A stretch of 52,123 nt of DNA from Paramicrosporidium saccamoebae (lineage: Eukaryota; Rozellomycota), in assembly GCA_002794465.1 (NCBI GenBank), contig MTSL01000190.1, positions 1 through 52,123 on the forward strand, in the 5' to 3' direction. How positions within the stretch are numbered: the first letter of the stretch is position 1; every line of letters starts with the position of its first letter. The position numbers were made by a program, and so were the translations under genes. Positions 37,377 to 46,435 of the stretch are shown here, piece after piece. The notes under the pieces were generated by a model that made no database searches, was not told the origin of the DNA, and worked only from the letters and a program-made list of their open reading frames with translations.

Positions 37377-40300
37377 ATGGGCAAGGAGCTTTTGAAGCTC
37401 GACACGGCCCCCAAGCGAATCAAACACATTCAATTCGGGACACTGACCCCGCCGGAAATCGATGAAGTGTCAGAGGTGGAGGTGGTCAATCGAGAGCTGT
37501 ACAGCATTCTGGACCGCGTCCCCATCAAGCACGGGGCTCTCGACCGACGTCTCGGGACGTCCGAGAAGAACTCGACCTGTGAAACATGCGGTGGCAAGCT
37601 ATCAGACTGTGCTGGTCATTTCGGCAATGTCAAGCTGGCCCTACCCGTCTTTCACATTGGCTTTTTCAAGGCTTCTCTGCAGATTCTTCAAGACATTTGC
37701 AAGACTTGTGCCAGGATCCTGCTGACCGAGGAGGAGCGCTCATCCTACCTGAAGAGAATCAGGATGCCCAAGCTGGACAGTCTACAGAGGCTGGCGGTGG
37801 TAAAGGCAGTGCATGATAGATGTCGAAAGACGGCCAACTGTCATTCATGCGGTGCGCTTAATGGACTAATCAAAAAGGTTGGCATTATGAAGGTTGTGCA
37901 TGAAAAATATCGGTCGGTACGGAAGCAACATGGGGACGCTGAATTGTTCAAACGACAATTTTCCCATGCTATCGAGTCCAATCCTGAGCTCAAGATGCAT
38001 GTGGGCAAGGCACAGGAGGATGTGAATCCGCTCAAAGCACTGGAGTTGTTTACTCGCGTGACGGCAGAGGATTGTGAGCTGCTTGGCTTGGACCCAACAT
38101 ATGCCCATCCAAGGACGTTCATGTGGACGTGCGTTCCAGTGCCCCCGTCGTGCATCCGTCCCTCTGTGGCCATGTCGGTGGAGAATGGTAGCAACGAGGA
38201 TGATTTAACTGTCAAGATGACTGAGATTGTCTACACCAACATGATCATCAAGGACGCAATTGAAAAGGGTGCCCCAGTGCACATGCTTATGGAGGACTGG
38301 GATTTCCTGCAACTTCAATGTGCCATGTACATTAATTCCGAGCTACCAGGTATTGCAAATGCGCTACAAGTGACGGGAAAGCCGATTCGAGGCCTTTGCC
38401 AAAGGCTAAAGGGAAAGATGGGCCGTTTCCGAGGGAATTTATCGGGAAAGCGTGTGGATTTTAGCAGTCGGACAGTCATCTCGCCCGATCCCAATCTCGC
38501 CATTGATCAAGTGGCTGTGCCAGTGTACGTGGCCAAGACGCTGACATATCCCGAAGTGGTCACGCGATTCAATTTGGAGCTGCTGCGACAGGCAGTGCTC
38601 AATGGCCCCGATCAGCATCCTGGTGCCAATTTTATCCAAAGCGAGGGAACGGCTGGATTGAAACGATACCTCAGGTTTGGAGATCGCAAAAAGATTGCGC
38701 GGGAGATGCGGGTGGGAGATATTGTGGAACGTCATTTGCGTGATGGAGACGTAGTGCTCTTCAATCGCCAGCCTTCCCTGCACAAATTGAGTATTATGGC
38801 GCATTTTGCCGTGGTCAAGCCATGGCGTACCTTTCGTTTCAACGAGTGTGCCTGCACTCCCTACAATGCGGATTTTGATGGAGACGAAATGAATTTGCAT
38901 TTGCCACAGACTGAAGAGGCTCGTGCCGAGGCGATTCATTTGATGGGGATCAAACACAATTTGGTGACGCCCCGGAACGGTCAGCCGCTTATTGCGGCCA
39001 TGCAGGATTTTATTACGGCGTCCCATCTGATCAGTAATCGCGATGTGTTCTACGACCGCGCCGAGTTTGCACAATGCTGCATGATGATGTGTGATGCGGC
39101 ATTACGGGTAGATCTCCCACCGCCTACCATCCTCAAACCGGTAGTTCGATGGACAGGCAAGCAGGTGGTAGGAATCCTAATGAGACCAAATCACAATACC
39201 AATGTGATGGTCAATCTCGAATTGAAGACTCGCACCATGACCAAGGTTCCTGAAGGCACCGCCCTGGAAATGTGCCCCAATGACGGATATATGTTGATTC
39301 GGAACAGTGAATTGCTTTGCGGCACGCTGGACAAGGCAAGCGTTGGTGGAGACAGCAAGGGGAGCATCTTTTATGTGCTGATGCGAGACTACGGGGTGGA
39401 CTATTCCATTGGATGCATGTCCCGACTGGCCAAGTTGTGTGCTCGCTGGTTGGGGAACCGTGGCTTCTCCATCGGCATCAATGACGTGCAACCAGATATT
39501 GCGTTGCAACAGCAAAAGGAGAAACTTGTCAAAAAGGGCTATGCCGACTGTGACGACAACATTGCCGAGTTTCGGATGGGAAGGCTGCAATGTCAGCCAG
39601 GATGTAGTGCAGAACAGACATTAGAGGCCGTGATTTCGGGGATTCTCAGCAAGATCCGCGACGACGTGGGTCAGATCTGTTTGCAAGAGTTGAGTAGACA
39701 CAATGCTCCATTGATTATGCAGTGGTGCGGCAGTAAGGGTAGCAAAATTAATGTTTCTCAAATGGTCGCCTGTGTGGGACAACAGATTATTTCGGGCTCA
39801 CGTATCCCCGACGGCTTTGAAGATCGTTCCCTACCTCATTTCCCAAAACACTCCAAGACGCCCGCGGCCAAGGGTTTCGTCAAGAATAGCTTTTACTCGG
39901 GTCTCACTCCCACCGAGTTTTTCTTCCATGCCGTCTCGGGTCGAGAAGGTCTTGTGGACACTGCTGTCAAGACTGCAGAGACAGGTTACATGCAGCGTCG
40001 TCTGATGAAGGCGCTGGAGGATCTGTCCACCAGCTATGACATGTCAGTGCGAAACTCGACGGGAGGAATGGTGCAATTTTGTTATGGAGACGATGGATTG
40101 GACCCGGCCTGTATGGAGGGCGACGGTGCACCGGTCAATTTTGTGCGAAATCTCATGCACTCTCGGGCGATACTTACCAAGACGACCCAATCCCTCACCG
40201 TCCCAGAAATTAAGAATCAATTGGCGGCCCGACTGGGAGCGGATGAGTTTAACCTGTGCACTGACGGATTCAAAACCTCTTTGAGCGAATTTGTAGAGAA

Positions 40301-41552
40301 GACGATTGTATCAAAGACTGAGAAGCTTTCTGCAAAATACGGCCACATCCATGGCGGGGCATTGCTTGACAATATGACCAACCTCACCATGGACCACTTG
40401 AACAAGTTTCTGGATATTTGTCTGGAAAAGTACATGCGAGCTCGTATGGAGCCAGGAACTGCAGTGGGAGCACTAGGAGCGCAGAGCATCGGAGAACCCG
40501 GCACTCAGATGACCCTAAAGACTTTTCATTTTGCCGGTGTTGCTAGCATGAATGTCACCCTGGGAGTGCCCCGCATTAAGGAGATTATTAATGCGGCCAA
40601 GGTCATCTCTACGCCCATCATTACAGCCAGTCTGGCAAATGCAGAGAGTATCCCATCGGCGCGAATAGTCAAGGGTCGGATTGAAAAGACACTGTTGGGC
40701 GACATTGCCGAGTTTATTGAAGAGGTTTACCAGCATGACGGCTGCTATCTGGGAGTAAAGCTGGACTTGAAGGCAATTCAGGCTTTGCAGCTGGAAATTG
40801 ATGTGGACACGGTGCAACGGGCCATAGTAAAGGCGCCCAAGCTAAAGATGCACGAGCAGCAAGTGCGGGTGCAACATCCCGACCGCATCCGCGTCTATCT
40901 GTCGTCGGGGAAGAAGGATGATACATCAACTTCGCCATACTTTGGACTGCAGCAGCTGAAGCGTCAGTTGCCCGATGTCGTAGTCAAGGGCTTTACAACG
41001 GTGAGTCGAGCGGTTATCAATGACGTGCAAGGTAATGGGTCACGATACAATCTGCTAGTGGAAGGGTACGGCTTGGCTCAAGTAATGACCACAGAAGGTG
41101 TGGTGGGCACTCAGACAACCAGCAACCACGTGATGGAGGTGCAGGCTGTGTTGGGGATTGAGGCGGCGCGTCAGACCATTGCTAATGAGATTCAATACAC
41201 TATGAGCAAGCACGGCATGACCATTGATAATCGCCATGTCATGTTATTGGCGGACATTATGTCGTTCCGGGGCGAGGTATTGGGAATTACGCGTTTCGGC
41301 ATTGCCAAGATGAAGGACTCGGTGCTAATGTTGGCGTCATTTGAAAAGACCACGGACCATTTGTTTGATGCAGCGCGGTTCAGCAAACGCGACGACATTG
41401 ACGGTGTCAGTGAGTGCATCATCATGGGCAGTCCCATGCCGATTGGCACGGGAATGTTTAAGCTGCTACAACGAGTGGATCGGCCCCGGATAATGCCCGT
41501 TAAGCCGCTACTCTTTGACCGGACCGAATACCATCCTAAATGGAATCCATAG
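37377..41552 (+). CDS. RPC1: RNA polymerase III largest subunit
   Basis: This uninterrupted 1391-residue protein is the catalytic largest subunit of Pol III, which makes tRNA, 5S and U6 RNA. The N-terminus has the Pol III-type IKHIQFGTLTPPEI and zinc-binding CETCGG...CAGHFG. The active-site loop NADFDGDEMN binds the catalytic magnesium. The bridge helix region shows LTPTEFFFHAVSGREGLVDTAVKTAETGYMQRRL, split here as LTPTEFFFHAVSGREG and TAVKTAETGYMQRRL, and the trigger loop shows GEPGTQMTLKTFHFAG. The STGGMVQFCYGDDGLDP segment is also conserved. There is no C-terminal heptad domain, as expected for Pol III. The stop is followed by AATAAA and, 15 bp on, by the next start. Confidence 0.97.
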   Translation: MGKELLKLDTAPKRIKHIQFGTLTPPEIDEVSEVEVVNRELYSILDRVPIKHGALDRRLGTSEKNSTCETCGGKLSDCAGHFGNVKLALPVFHIGFFKASLQILQDICKTCARILLTEEERSSYLKRIRMPKLDSLQRLAVVKAVHDRCRKTANCHSCGALNGLIKKVGIMKVVHEKYRSVRKQHGDAELFKRQFSHAIESNPELKMHVGKAQEDVNPLKALELFTRVTAEDCELLGLDPTYAHPRTFMWTCVPVPPSCIRPSVAMSVENGSNEDDLTVKMTEIVYTNMIIKDAIEKGAPVHMLMEDWDFLQLQCAMYINSELPGIANALQVTGKPIRGLCQRLKGKMGRFRGNLSGKRVDFSSRTVISPDPNLAIDQVAVPVYVAKTLTYPEVVTRFNLELLRQAVLNGPDQHPGANFIQSEGTAGLKRYLRFGDRKKIAREMRVGDIVERHLRDGDVVLFNRQPSLHKLSIMAHFAVVKPWRTFRFNECACTPYNADFDGDEMNLHLPQTEEARAEAIHLMGIKHNLVTPRNGQPLIAAMQDFITASHLISNRDVFYDRAEFAQCCMMMCDAALRVDLPPPTILKPVVRWTGKQVVGILMRPNHNTNVMVNLELKTRTMTKVPEGTALEMCPNDGYMLIRNSELLCGTLDKASVGGDSKGSIFYVLMRDYGVDYSIGCMSRLAKLCARWLGNRGFSIGINDVQPDIALQQQKEKLVKKGYADCDDNIAEFRMGRLQCQPGCSAEQTLEAVISGILSKIRDDVGQICLQELSRHNAPLIMQWCGSKGSKINVSQMVACVGQQIISGSRIPDGFEDRSLPHFPKHSKTPAAKGFVKNSFYSGLTPTEFFFHAVSGREGLVDTAVKTAETGYMQRRLMKALEDLSTSYDMSVRNSTGGMVQFCYGDDGLDPACMEGDGAPVNFVRNLMHSRAILTKTTQSLTVPEIKNQLAARLGADEFNLCTDGFKTSLSEFVEKTIVSKTEKLSAKYGHIHGGALLDNMTNLTMDHLNKFLDICLEKYMRARMEPGTAVGALGAQSIGEPGTQMTLKTFHFAGVASMNVTLGVPRIKEIINAAKVISTPIITASLANAESIPSARIVKGRIEKTLLGDIAEFIEEVYQHDGCYLGVKLDLKAIQALQLEIDVDTVQRAIVKAPKLKMHEQQVRVQHPDRIRVYLSSGKKDDTSTSPYFGLQQLKRQLPDVVVKGFTTVSRAVINDVQGNGSRYNLLVEGYGLAQVMTTEGVVGTQTTSNHVMEVQAVLGIEAARQTIANEIQYTMSKHGMTIDNRHVMLLADIMSFRGEVLGITRFGIAKMKDSVLMLASFEKTTDHLFDAARFSKRDDIDGVSECIIMGSPMPIGTGMFKLLQRVDRPRIMPVKPLLFDRTEYHPKWNP

Positions 41553-41567
41553 AAATAAATTATTAAC

Positions 41568-41786
41568 ATGGGCCAAGGATGGAGCAATGCTCGACGGACA
41601 CTGGTGGGGAAGGATGTCTTTGGAAACCGGTACTATGAACAAGTTGTGGAAGGGAAACGCCGTCGCTGGTTTAAGCCGCCGGGAATGATGGCGAGACCGA
41701 TGGACTATGATGTGGACCGAGTGCCGGCCAACTGGCGGTCCTGGCTGACATTTCAGCGACCCGACGTGCGTGACATGGAGGATTGA
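41568..41786 (+). CDS. NDUFAF2 / NDUFA12-like (B17.2 family) protein
   Basis: This 72-residue protein starts 15 bp after the RPC1 stop. It has the B17.2 family core: LVGKDVFGNRYYEQ, then a basic RRRWFKPP segment, DYDVDRVPANWRSWL and FQRPD. NDUFA12 is a subunit and NDUFAF2 an assembly chaperone of mitochondrial complex I; the short basic RRRW form resembles NDUFAF2. It is shorter than animal NDUFAF2 (about 170 residues), keeping only the core. Its presence implies the organism has, or recently had, complex I. Confidence 0.75.
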   Translation: MGQGWSNARRTLVGKDVFGNRYYEQVVEGKRRRWFKPPGMMARPMDYDVDRVPANWRSWLTFQRPDVRDMED

Positions 41787-41807
41787 TTAGCAGCGGGGGT
41801 GGTGTTA

Positions 41808-41945
41808 GTTGAAAGGTCATTAGATGGAAGGTTATTAGTTGAAGGATTATTAGTTGGAGGGTTATTAGTTGAAGGATTGTTAGTTGGAGGGTTATTAGTT
41901 GAAGGATTGTTAGTTGGAGGGTTATTAGTTGGAGAGTTGTTGGGT
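41808..41945. repeat. Intergenic minisatellite, 15-bp unit
   Basis: About nine copies of GTTATTAGTTGAAGG / GTTATTAGTTGGAGG / ATTGTTAGTTGGAGG occupy most of the gap between the NDUFAF2-like gene and the SLC17-like gene. The remainder (41946-42123) is AT-rich with no recognisable feature. Confidence 0.88.
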
Positions 41946-42123
41946 AGAATGCATCGGATAAAGCATTGTTAGATAGAGTGCTGCTATACAGAATGCTGTA
42001 GCTCAAGTATTGCTATTGGAAATCTCTTTCAAATCGGATACATATCTCTATATACTTCTCTTTTATCATCATGTACACTTTAGTTAATCACTTATTTACT
42101 CTCGAATCACAATATCTCTATGA

Positions 42124-43617
42124 TTACGGGGTCAGGACCAATTTGCGGTCAGGGTGGGCAAAGGCGAGCCAGACAATCACTCCGATAACGTAATGGAAGG
42201 CAGCAGCCAGGAAGACCAAGGCCCAACTTCCGGTCCATTTCAAGATCAGACCAGTAACTTGCACTCCCACAATGCCAGTCAGGGTTGCGGCAGTGTTGCC
42301 CAGACCAAAGATGACACCGGCGTATTCGGGATTGATGTCAAAGTGGGCGACAGAGAGACCAACGTTGCTGAGCGAGTTGAGACCAAGGGCCAGCGTAATA
42401 AAGATGACACCCTGCGTAATGTTCTTGGCCACAAAACCGGCCATCAACATGAAAAAGGCGGCTCCCAAGAGGGCAATGGTTTGGCTGCCCTTGCGGATCC
42501 ACACAAGCGGCACTTTGAGTCGATAAACCATCCAATCAGCGACAAAACCCACTGCCAAGCCCACTGTAAACTGCACACAGTACGGCACAATGGAAATGAG
42601 ACCCAAATCGGCAAGATCTACCCCAAACTCCTGGCGATAATAGGTGGGCAACCATTGCAGTAGCACAAAGAAGCCCCAGCAGTTGCAGTATTGGTTGACC
42701 AAGATGGCCCAAGTGTACTTGTTGCGCAAGATGCGTTTCCAAGGAACAGGACGACGCTTCAGGGGTGGCTCGTTGGCGTCGTGTTGTTGTTCCTTGGTGG
42801 GAGAGCCATTGAGGGCGGGATCAGGTGGCACAGTGTTCATCTCCAACTGATGCTTTCCAGGGACGGTGGAATCGGGCGGAAGAGCCACGGCAGGATGTGA
42901 TCGGATCAACAGTAACCAGGGGAGCATCCAGACAATCCCGACCCCACCAAAGATGTAGAACACCCACGGCCAGCCGATTGTGGACGATGCGGCCATGGGA
43001 GCTGAAATGAGCAAAGCCATAATGGCCCCGGCGTAGCTGAACGAATTGACTGCAGCTGTGGCTCGACTCCGTTCTCCAATGGGAAGCCATTTCCCCAACA
43101 ACGAGTTGATCGCAGGATAGCTCACTCCCTCTGCAATGCCCAGAAACACGCGACACACAATCAGCGCTGCAAAATGCCACCGGGCTGCAAACGGAGTAAT
43201 CAGAGTGAACACACTCCAGCCCAATGCACCGGCTGCAAAGACGTATTTGCCTCCAAAGCGGTCAGCCACATATCCACCCAGGATCTGCGTGGCCATGTAG
43301 CCGTAGAAGAAGCAGGAGAAGATGGCTCCCTCAATGGCGGGGTCCCAACCAAACTCCTTACTCATGGGGATAATGGCAATGGCAATGTTGGACCGATCCG
43401 CATATGAAATCGACAGCCCCAAACAGCTCAGCACTACCAATACGACACGACGGGGCACTCCGCAGATGGTGCCCTGCAGACGCGCTGCCTCCTTTTGCAG
43501 ATTGTTAATTGCCACCGAGGGCGAGACGGGCGGGCTTTGCGAGGCAGACTGCGTCACATTCGGAATGTGCTCGTTAGAGTCCTTCAGGACCATAGTGTAC
43601 AGTGTGTTGTGATCCAT
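42124..43617 (-). CDS. MFS transporter, SLC17 (sialin / vesicular anion) type
   Basis: This single exon encodes 497 residues with about 12 membrane helices. After a soluble N-terminal tail of about 60 residues come ISYADRSNIAIAIIPMS, the MFS loop GGYVADRFGGKYVFAAG, and RVFLGIAEGVSYPAINSLLGKW, all hallmarks of the anion:cation symporter family (SLC17, plant ANTR, fungal relatives). A 50-residue polar loop with Pro/Lys-rich KRRPVPWKRIL separates the halves. The C-terminal half ends in IVWLAFAHPDRKLVLTP. Substrates in the family include phosphate, sialic acid, glutamate and organic anions; the one here is not determinable. Confidence 0.85.
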   Translation of the reverse strand: MDHNTLYTMVLKDSNEHIPNVTQSASQSPPVSPSVAINNLQKEAARLQGTICGVPRRVVLVVLSCLGLSISYADRSNIAIAIIPMSKEFGWDPAIEGAIFSCFFYGYMATQILGGYVADRFGGKYVFAAGALGWSVFTLITPFAARWHFAALIVCRVFLGIAEGVSYPAINSLLGKWLPIGERSRATAAVNSFSYAGAIMALLISAPMAASSTIGWPWVFYIFGGVGIVWMLPWLLLIRSHPAVALPPDSTVPGKHQLEMNTVPPDPALNGSPTKEQQHDANEPPLKRRPVPWKRILRNKYTWAILVNQYCNCWGFFVLLQWLPTYYRQEFGVDLADLGLISIVPYCVQFTVGLAVGFVADWMVYRLKVPLVWIRKGSQTIALLGAAFFMLMAGFVAKNITQGVIFITLALGLNSLSNVGLSVAHFDINPEYAGVIFGLGNTAATLTGIVGVQVTGLILKWTGSWALVFLAAAFHYVIGVIVWLAFAHPDRKLVLTP

Positions 43618-43769
43618 TTTGGTGACCGTTTATACCCCCTACTTTCGTCGTCATGACAACCCATCTTGTCATGAAACGGCGCTGAATATTCTTCACGATC
43701 CGTTTCTAGTCCCACACAATGCCATAAATATTCATAAACATCTTCTCGGCGGGTTGCCAAAAGAAGACA

Positions 43770-43788
43770 GCCGGGGTCGGACCCCGGC
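43770..43788. other. GC-rich perfect inverted repeat
   Basis: GCCGGGGTCGGACCCCGGC has an 8-bp stem and a 3-bp centre. It lies between the divergent SLC17-like and FKBP genes, about 100 bp from the FKBP start and 150 bp from the transporter start. It could be a protein-binding site; nothing more can be said. Confidence 0.45.
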
Positions 43789-43884
43789 GATAACGTCGAC
43801 GGCAAGAGTACAGAATGTTGAGAAAACCTATTGGATTTTGGGGTATGCTAGAGTTTTTGTGTTGCTTATGCTGTAGGACTCGTT

Positions 43885-45046
43885 ATGGAGCCCGGAAAGA
43901 TGTATTCCCAGGAGGTGCCCGTGTCCTTCTGGATCACCATGGCCGCCCTTGGGCCCGAGGCCTTTGAGAAGACGACCGAAAAGCCCGCCCGCTCGCAAGT
44001 CAAGCTTACCCACCAGAAGGACGGCGAGTTTACCCTCTGCACACTGCGTCCCGATATGGTAAGCTTCCGAGTTGGCATGACTAATGCAGTAGAGAGACCA
44101 ACAGGCTCTTGATCTGGTGTTCCTGGAAGGCGAAACTATCCATCTGCGTGTTGTTGGGGAGAATTCGGTGCATCTAACTGGCTACTATATTGACGATGTG
44201 GAGGACCGTGACCCCTATGCGAGGTTTGACAGCGAAGAGTTGGATGCCGAAATGAATGGCGAGGACATTGAAGAGTCTGATGAATGCTGTGAGCATTCTG
44301 AAGAAGACGATGAGGATGAGGAGACTGAGGATGAAATGGCCGATTTCATTGATGACGGATCCGCCGACGAATCTGCGGACGAAAAAGTTTCCCGCAAAAC
44401 ACGCACTATCCGTGAAATCACCTCTGATGAGGATTCAGAGATGGATGACGAGTATCTCAGCGAAGAAGATTATGACACTGAGGATGGCACTGAGGAGGAC
44501 ATTGAGGATGACGGATGCAACTTTTCGGGATCAGCAGATGAGGAAATTGACTCTGACGAGGCCGGTTCTGTTGACATGATCAGCAAGGCCCGCAAGATGG
44601 CTTCCTCTGAGGCGCCCTCCAAGAAGAGCAAAGTTGAGAAGCCATCCGCAAAAGTTCAGGCGGTGGAGAAGAAAAAGGCCGTCTTGCCCTCCCCAAAGCC
44701 GGTAAATACGACACTCCAGGGAGGCATCAAGGTTGAGGACATCAAGGTCGGGGCCGGAATTAAGGCGCAGAAGAGCCGCAAGGTGGACATTTCCTACACT
44801 GTCACTGGTGAGGACAACAAGCCCGTAGAGTCGGCAGGCAAGACATTGACCTTTAATCTCGGAGATTCCAAGGTGCTCAAGGCCCTAAGCAGCGGGATCA
44901 CAGGAATGGCATTGGGTGGTGTGCGCAAGCTGGTGGTTCCCAGCAATATGGCGCAGGAAGGTCTTCAACCCGCCTTAACCAAGGGCAGCAATTATACAAT
45001 CACTGTCACCCTGAACAAAGTGGAGCCCAGCTTCAAAGCAAAATAA
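43885..45046 (+). CDS. Nucleoplasmin-like FKBP (Fpr3/Fpr4/FKBP39 type)
   Basis: Exons 43885-44058 and 44093-45046 with a 34-nt intron encode 375 residues. Residues 1-110 form the nucleoplasmin-like domain (MYSQEVPVSFWITMAALGPE, DQQALDLVFLEGE, VHLTGYY). Residues about 115-220 are a long Asp/Glu stretch with Ser-Asp-Glu runs, a histone-binding feature. A Lys-rich segment follows (SKKSKVEKP), then a C-terminal FKBP-like domain (IKVGAGIKAQKSRKVDISYT to FKAK). In yeast such proteins are nucleolar histone chaperones with proline isomerase activity. Here key FKBP pocket residues seem changed, so isomerase activity is doubtful. The stop lies inside AATAAA (45042-45047). Confidence 0.82.
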
Positions 45047-45094
45047 ATCTGCACACCCTTGCACTTTAATATATCTGTGACGTTTACGTTACGT

Positions 45095-45345
45095 TTGTAC
45101 TAAAGCTTTTGGTCCGTGCCATGTAATCTTTTAAGGCTTTGATCCGGAGTATATTCAGTTTCTAGTGCTTTGGTCCGGGGTGTATTCAAAGTCTTGAGCT
45201 TTAATTCAGGATATATTTAAAGCTTCAGAGCTTTAATTCGGAATGCATTCAGAGTTTTAGAGCTTTGATCTGGGATATATCCAAAGTCTTTAGGATCTTT
45301 GACCCATTATAAATTCACCGGAGCTTCAGTCCATGGTATCCTTTC
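45095..45345. repeat. Intergenic minisatellite, ~32-bp unit
   Basis: About eight diverged copies of GAGCTTTGATCCGGGATATA then TTCAAAGTCTTT fill the gap between the FKBP-like gene and the TMEM33-like gene. Identity between adjacent units is moderate, so the array is old. Confidence 0.8.
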
Positions 45346-45391
45346 AATATGACATGCTCTCTCGCAATCACATGGTTATAAATTAAAAGAA

Positions 45392-46138
45392 ATGTATTTA
45401 TTATTGTTTCTGGTAATGACCGTTTCTGCTGGAAAGGATAGCGGCTCGACTGCGGCACGTGCCGTGGAGAAGAATACCGTTTATGGCGCGGGCCATGCAA
45501 TCTTCCTGTTAGGTTCCATTCTGTACTTTGTGACGTCGGGGGTCTTTTTCTACAAGGTGGCGCTTTTGGGACTATTGGCGACACTCATGTTGGAGGTGTA
45601 CAGCACCTGCATGACCGCCACTTCCATTGCTGATGCGCTCTTTTCCTCAGAGTCGACACCGTATTTCTACTTGTCGCTGCTGCTGTATATCCTGCCCCCC
45701 AACAGCATCCTGCTCCTTCCATTGGCTCTGCAGTCCATGCTCCATCTGAATGCATTTGCCCGAGCCCGTCTGTCGTCAATGGCATGGTGGTCGCAGGTTG
45801 CTCCCTACTCTACTCAACTGCTCGCTCTGCGTCCTCTGCTGCTTGACGTGACTGCGCATCTTGAGCTGGTCGTGTTGCCCATGCTGCTCCTCTCCATCTT
45901 TTCATCCGGACTGGCTCTGCCCGTTGTCTATGGCAGCTTCCTGCGTTGGCAATACTTTGTGTCTCCGCGGACTCGAAGCACTGTTGGAGTGTGGGATGAG
46001 ACGGCAACCAAGCTTGTGGAGAATCCCCATTGTCCACGACAGGTTAGAAAAGTCTACGGAAATGTTCAGGGAATGTTGAAGAAGTGGATGAAGACGCAGG
46101 GTGTGCAGATGAATCGATCTGCCTCCAAGGCCAAGTAA
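45392..46138 (+). CDS. TMEM33 / Pom33-like membrane protein
   Basis: This single exon encodes 248 residues, or 240 if the second ATG at 45416 is used. Several hydrophobic segments are present: FLLGSILYFVTSGVFFY, LLGLLATLMLEVYS, YFYLSLLLYILPPNSILLLPLAL and VVLPMLLLSIFSSGLALPV. Then comes the family end with VYGSFLRWQYFVSPRTRSTVGVWDE and a helical tail (PRQVRKVYGNVQGMLKKW). TMEM33/Pom33/Tts1 proteins shape ER tubules and help nuclear pore distribution. The FLRWQYxxSPRTR segment matches the FLxLRYxSRRNPY position of TMEM33. No intron. Confidence 0.7.
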   Translation: MYLLLFLVMTVSAGKDSGSTAARAVEKNTVYGAGHAIFLLGSILYFVTSGVFFYKVALLGLLATLMLEVYSTCMTATSIADALFSSESTPYFYLSLLLYILPPNSILLLPLALQSMLHLNAFARARLSSMAWWSQVAPYSTQLLALRPLLLDVTAHLELVVLPMLLLSIFSSGLALPVVYGSFLRWQYFVSPRTRSTVGVWDETATKLVENPHCPRQVRKVYGNVQGMLKKWMKTQGVQMNRSASKAK

Positions 46139-46435
46139 ACACCAATAAACGTGAATCGTATCTAAGAGTTATTGGCATAGTGGTTTGCAAAGTTGAACTG
46201 TTACGTGGCAATCCAACAGTCCACGTATAGGACCTCACTATCGTGGCACTTTAAGCAAGAGTCGGTTTTAGTATGGTGGGTCCTTATGTTGTGCAATCAT
46301 GATCAATACACGGCACAGCGATTATTCCTTAGACGCAGGTTGGTCCATCACCCGTCATTAATAATCATCTTGGTGAACTGCATCCGCTTATGATTGTAAT
46401 ATTTATGATCGGCAGATTAGCCGGTTTATTTAGAC

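Noticed and set aside
20411-45345. Tandem arrays as CRISPR
   Set aside because: Units are contiguous without unique spacers, and the DNA is eukaryotic.
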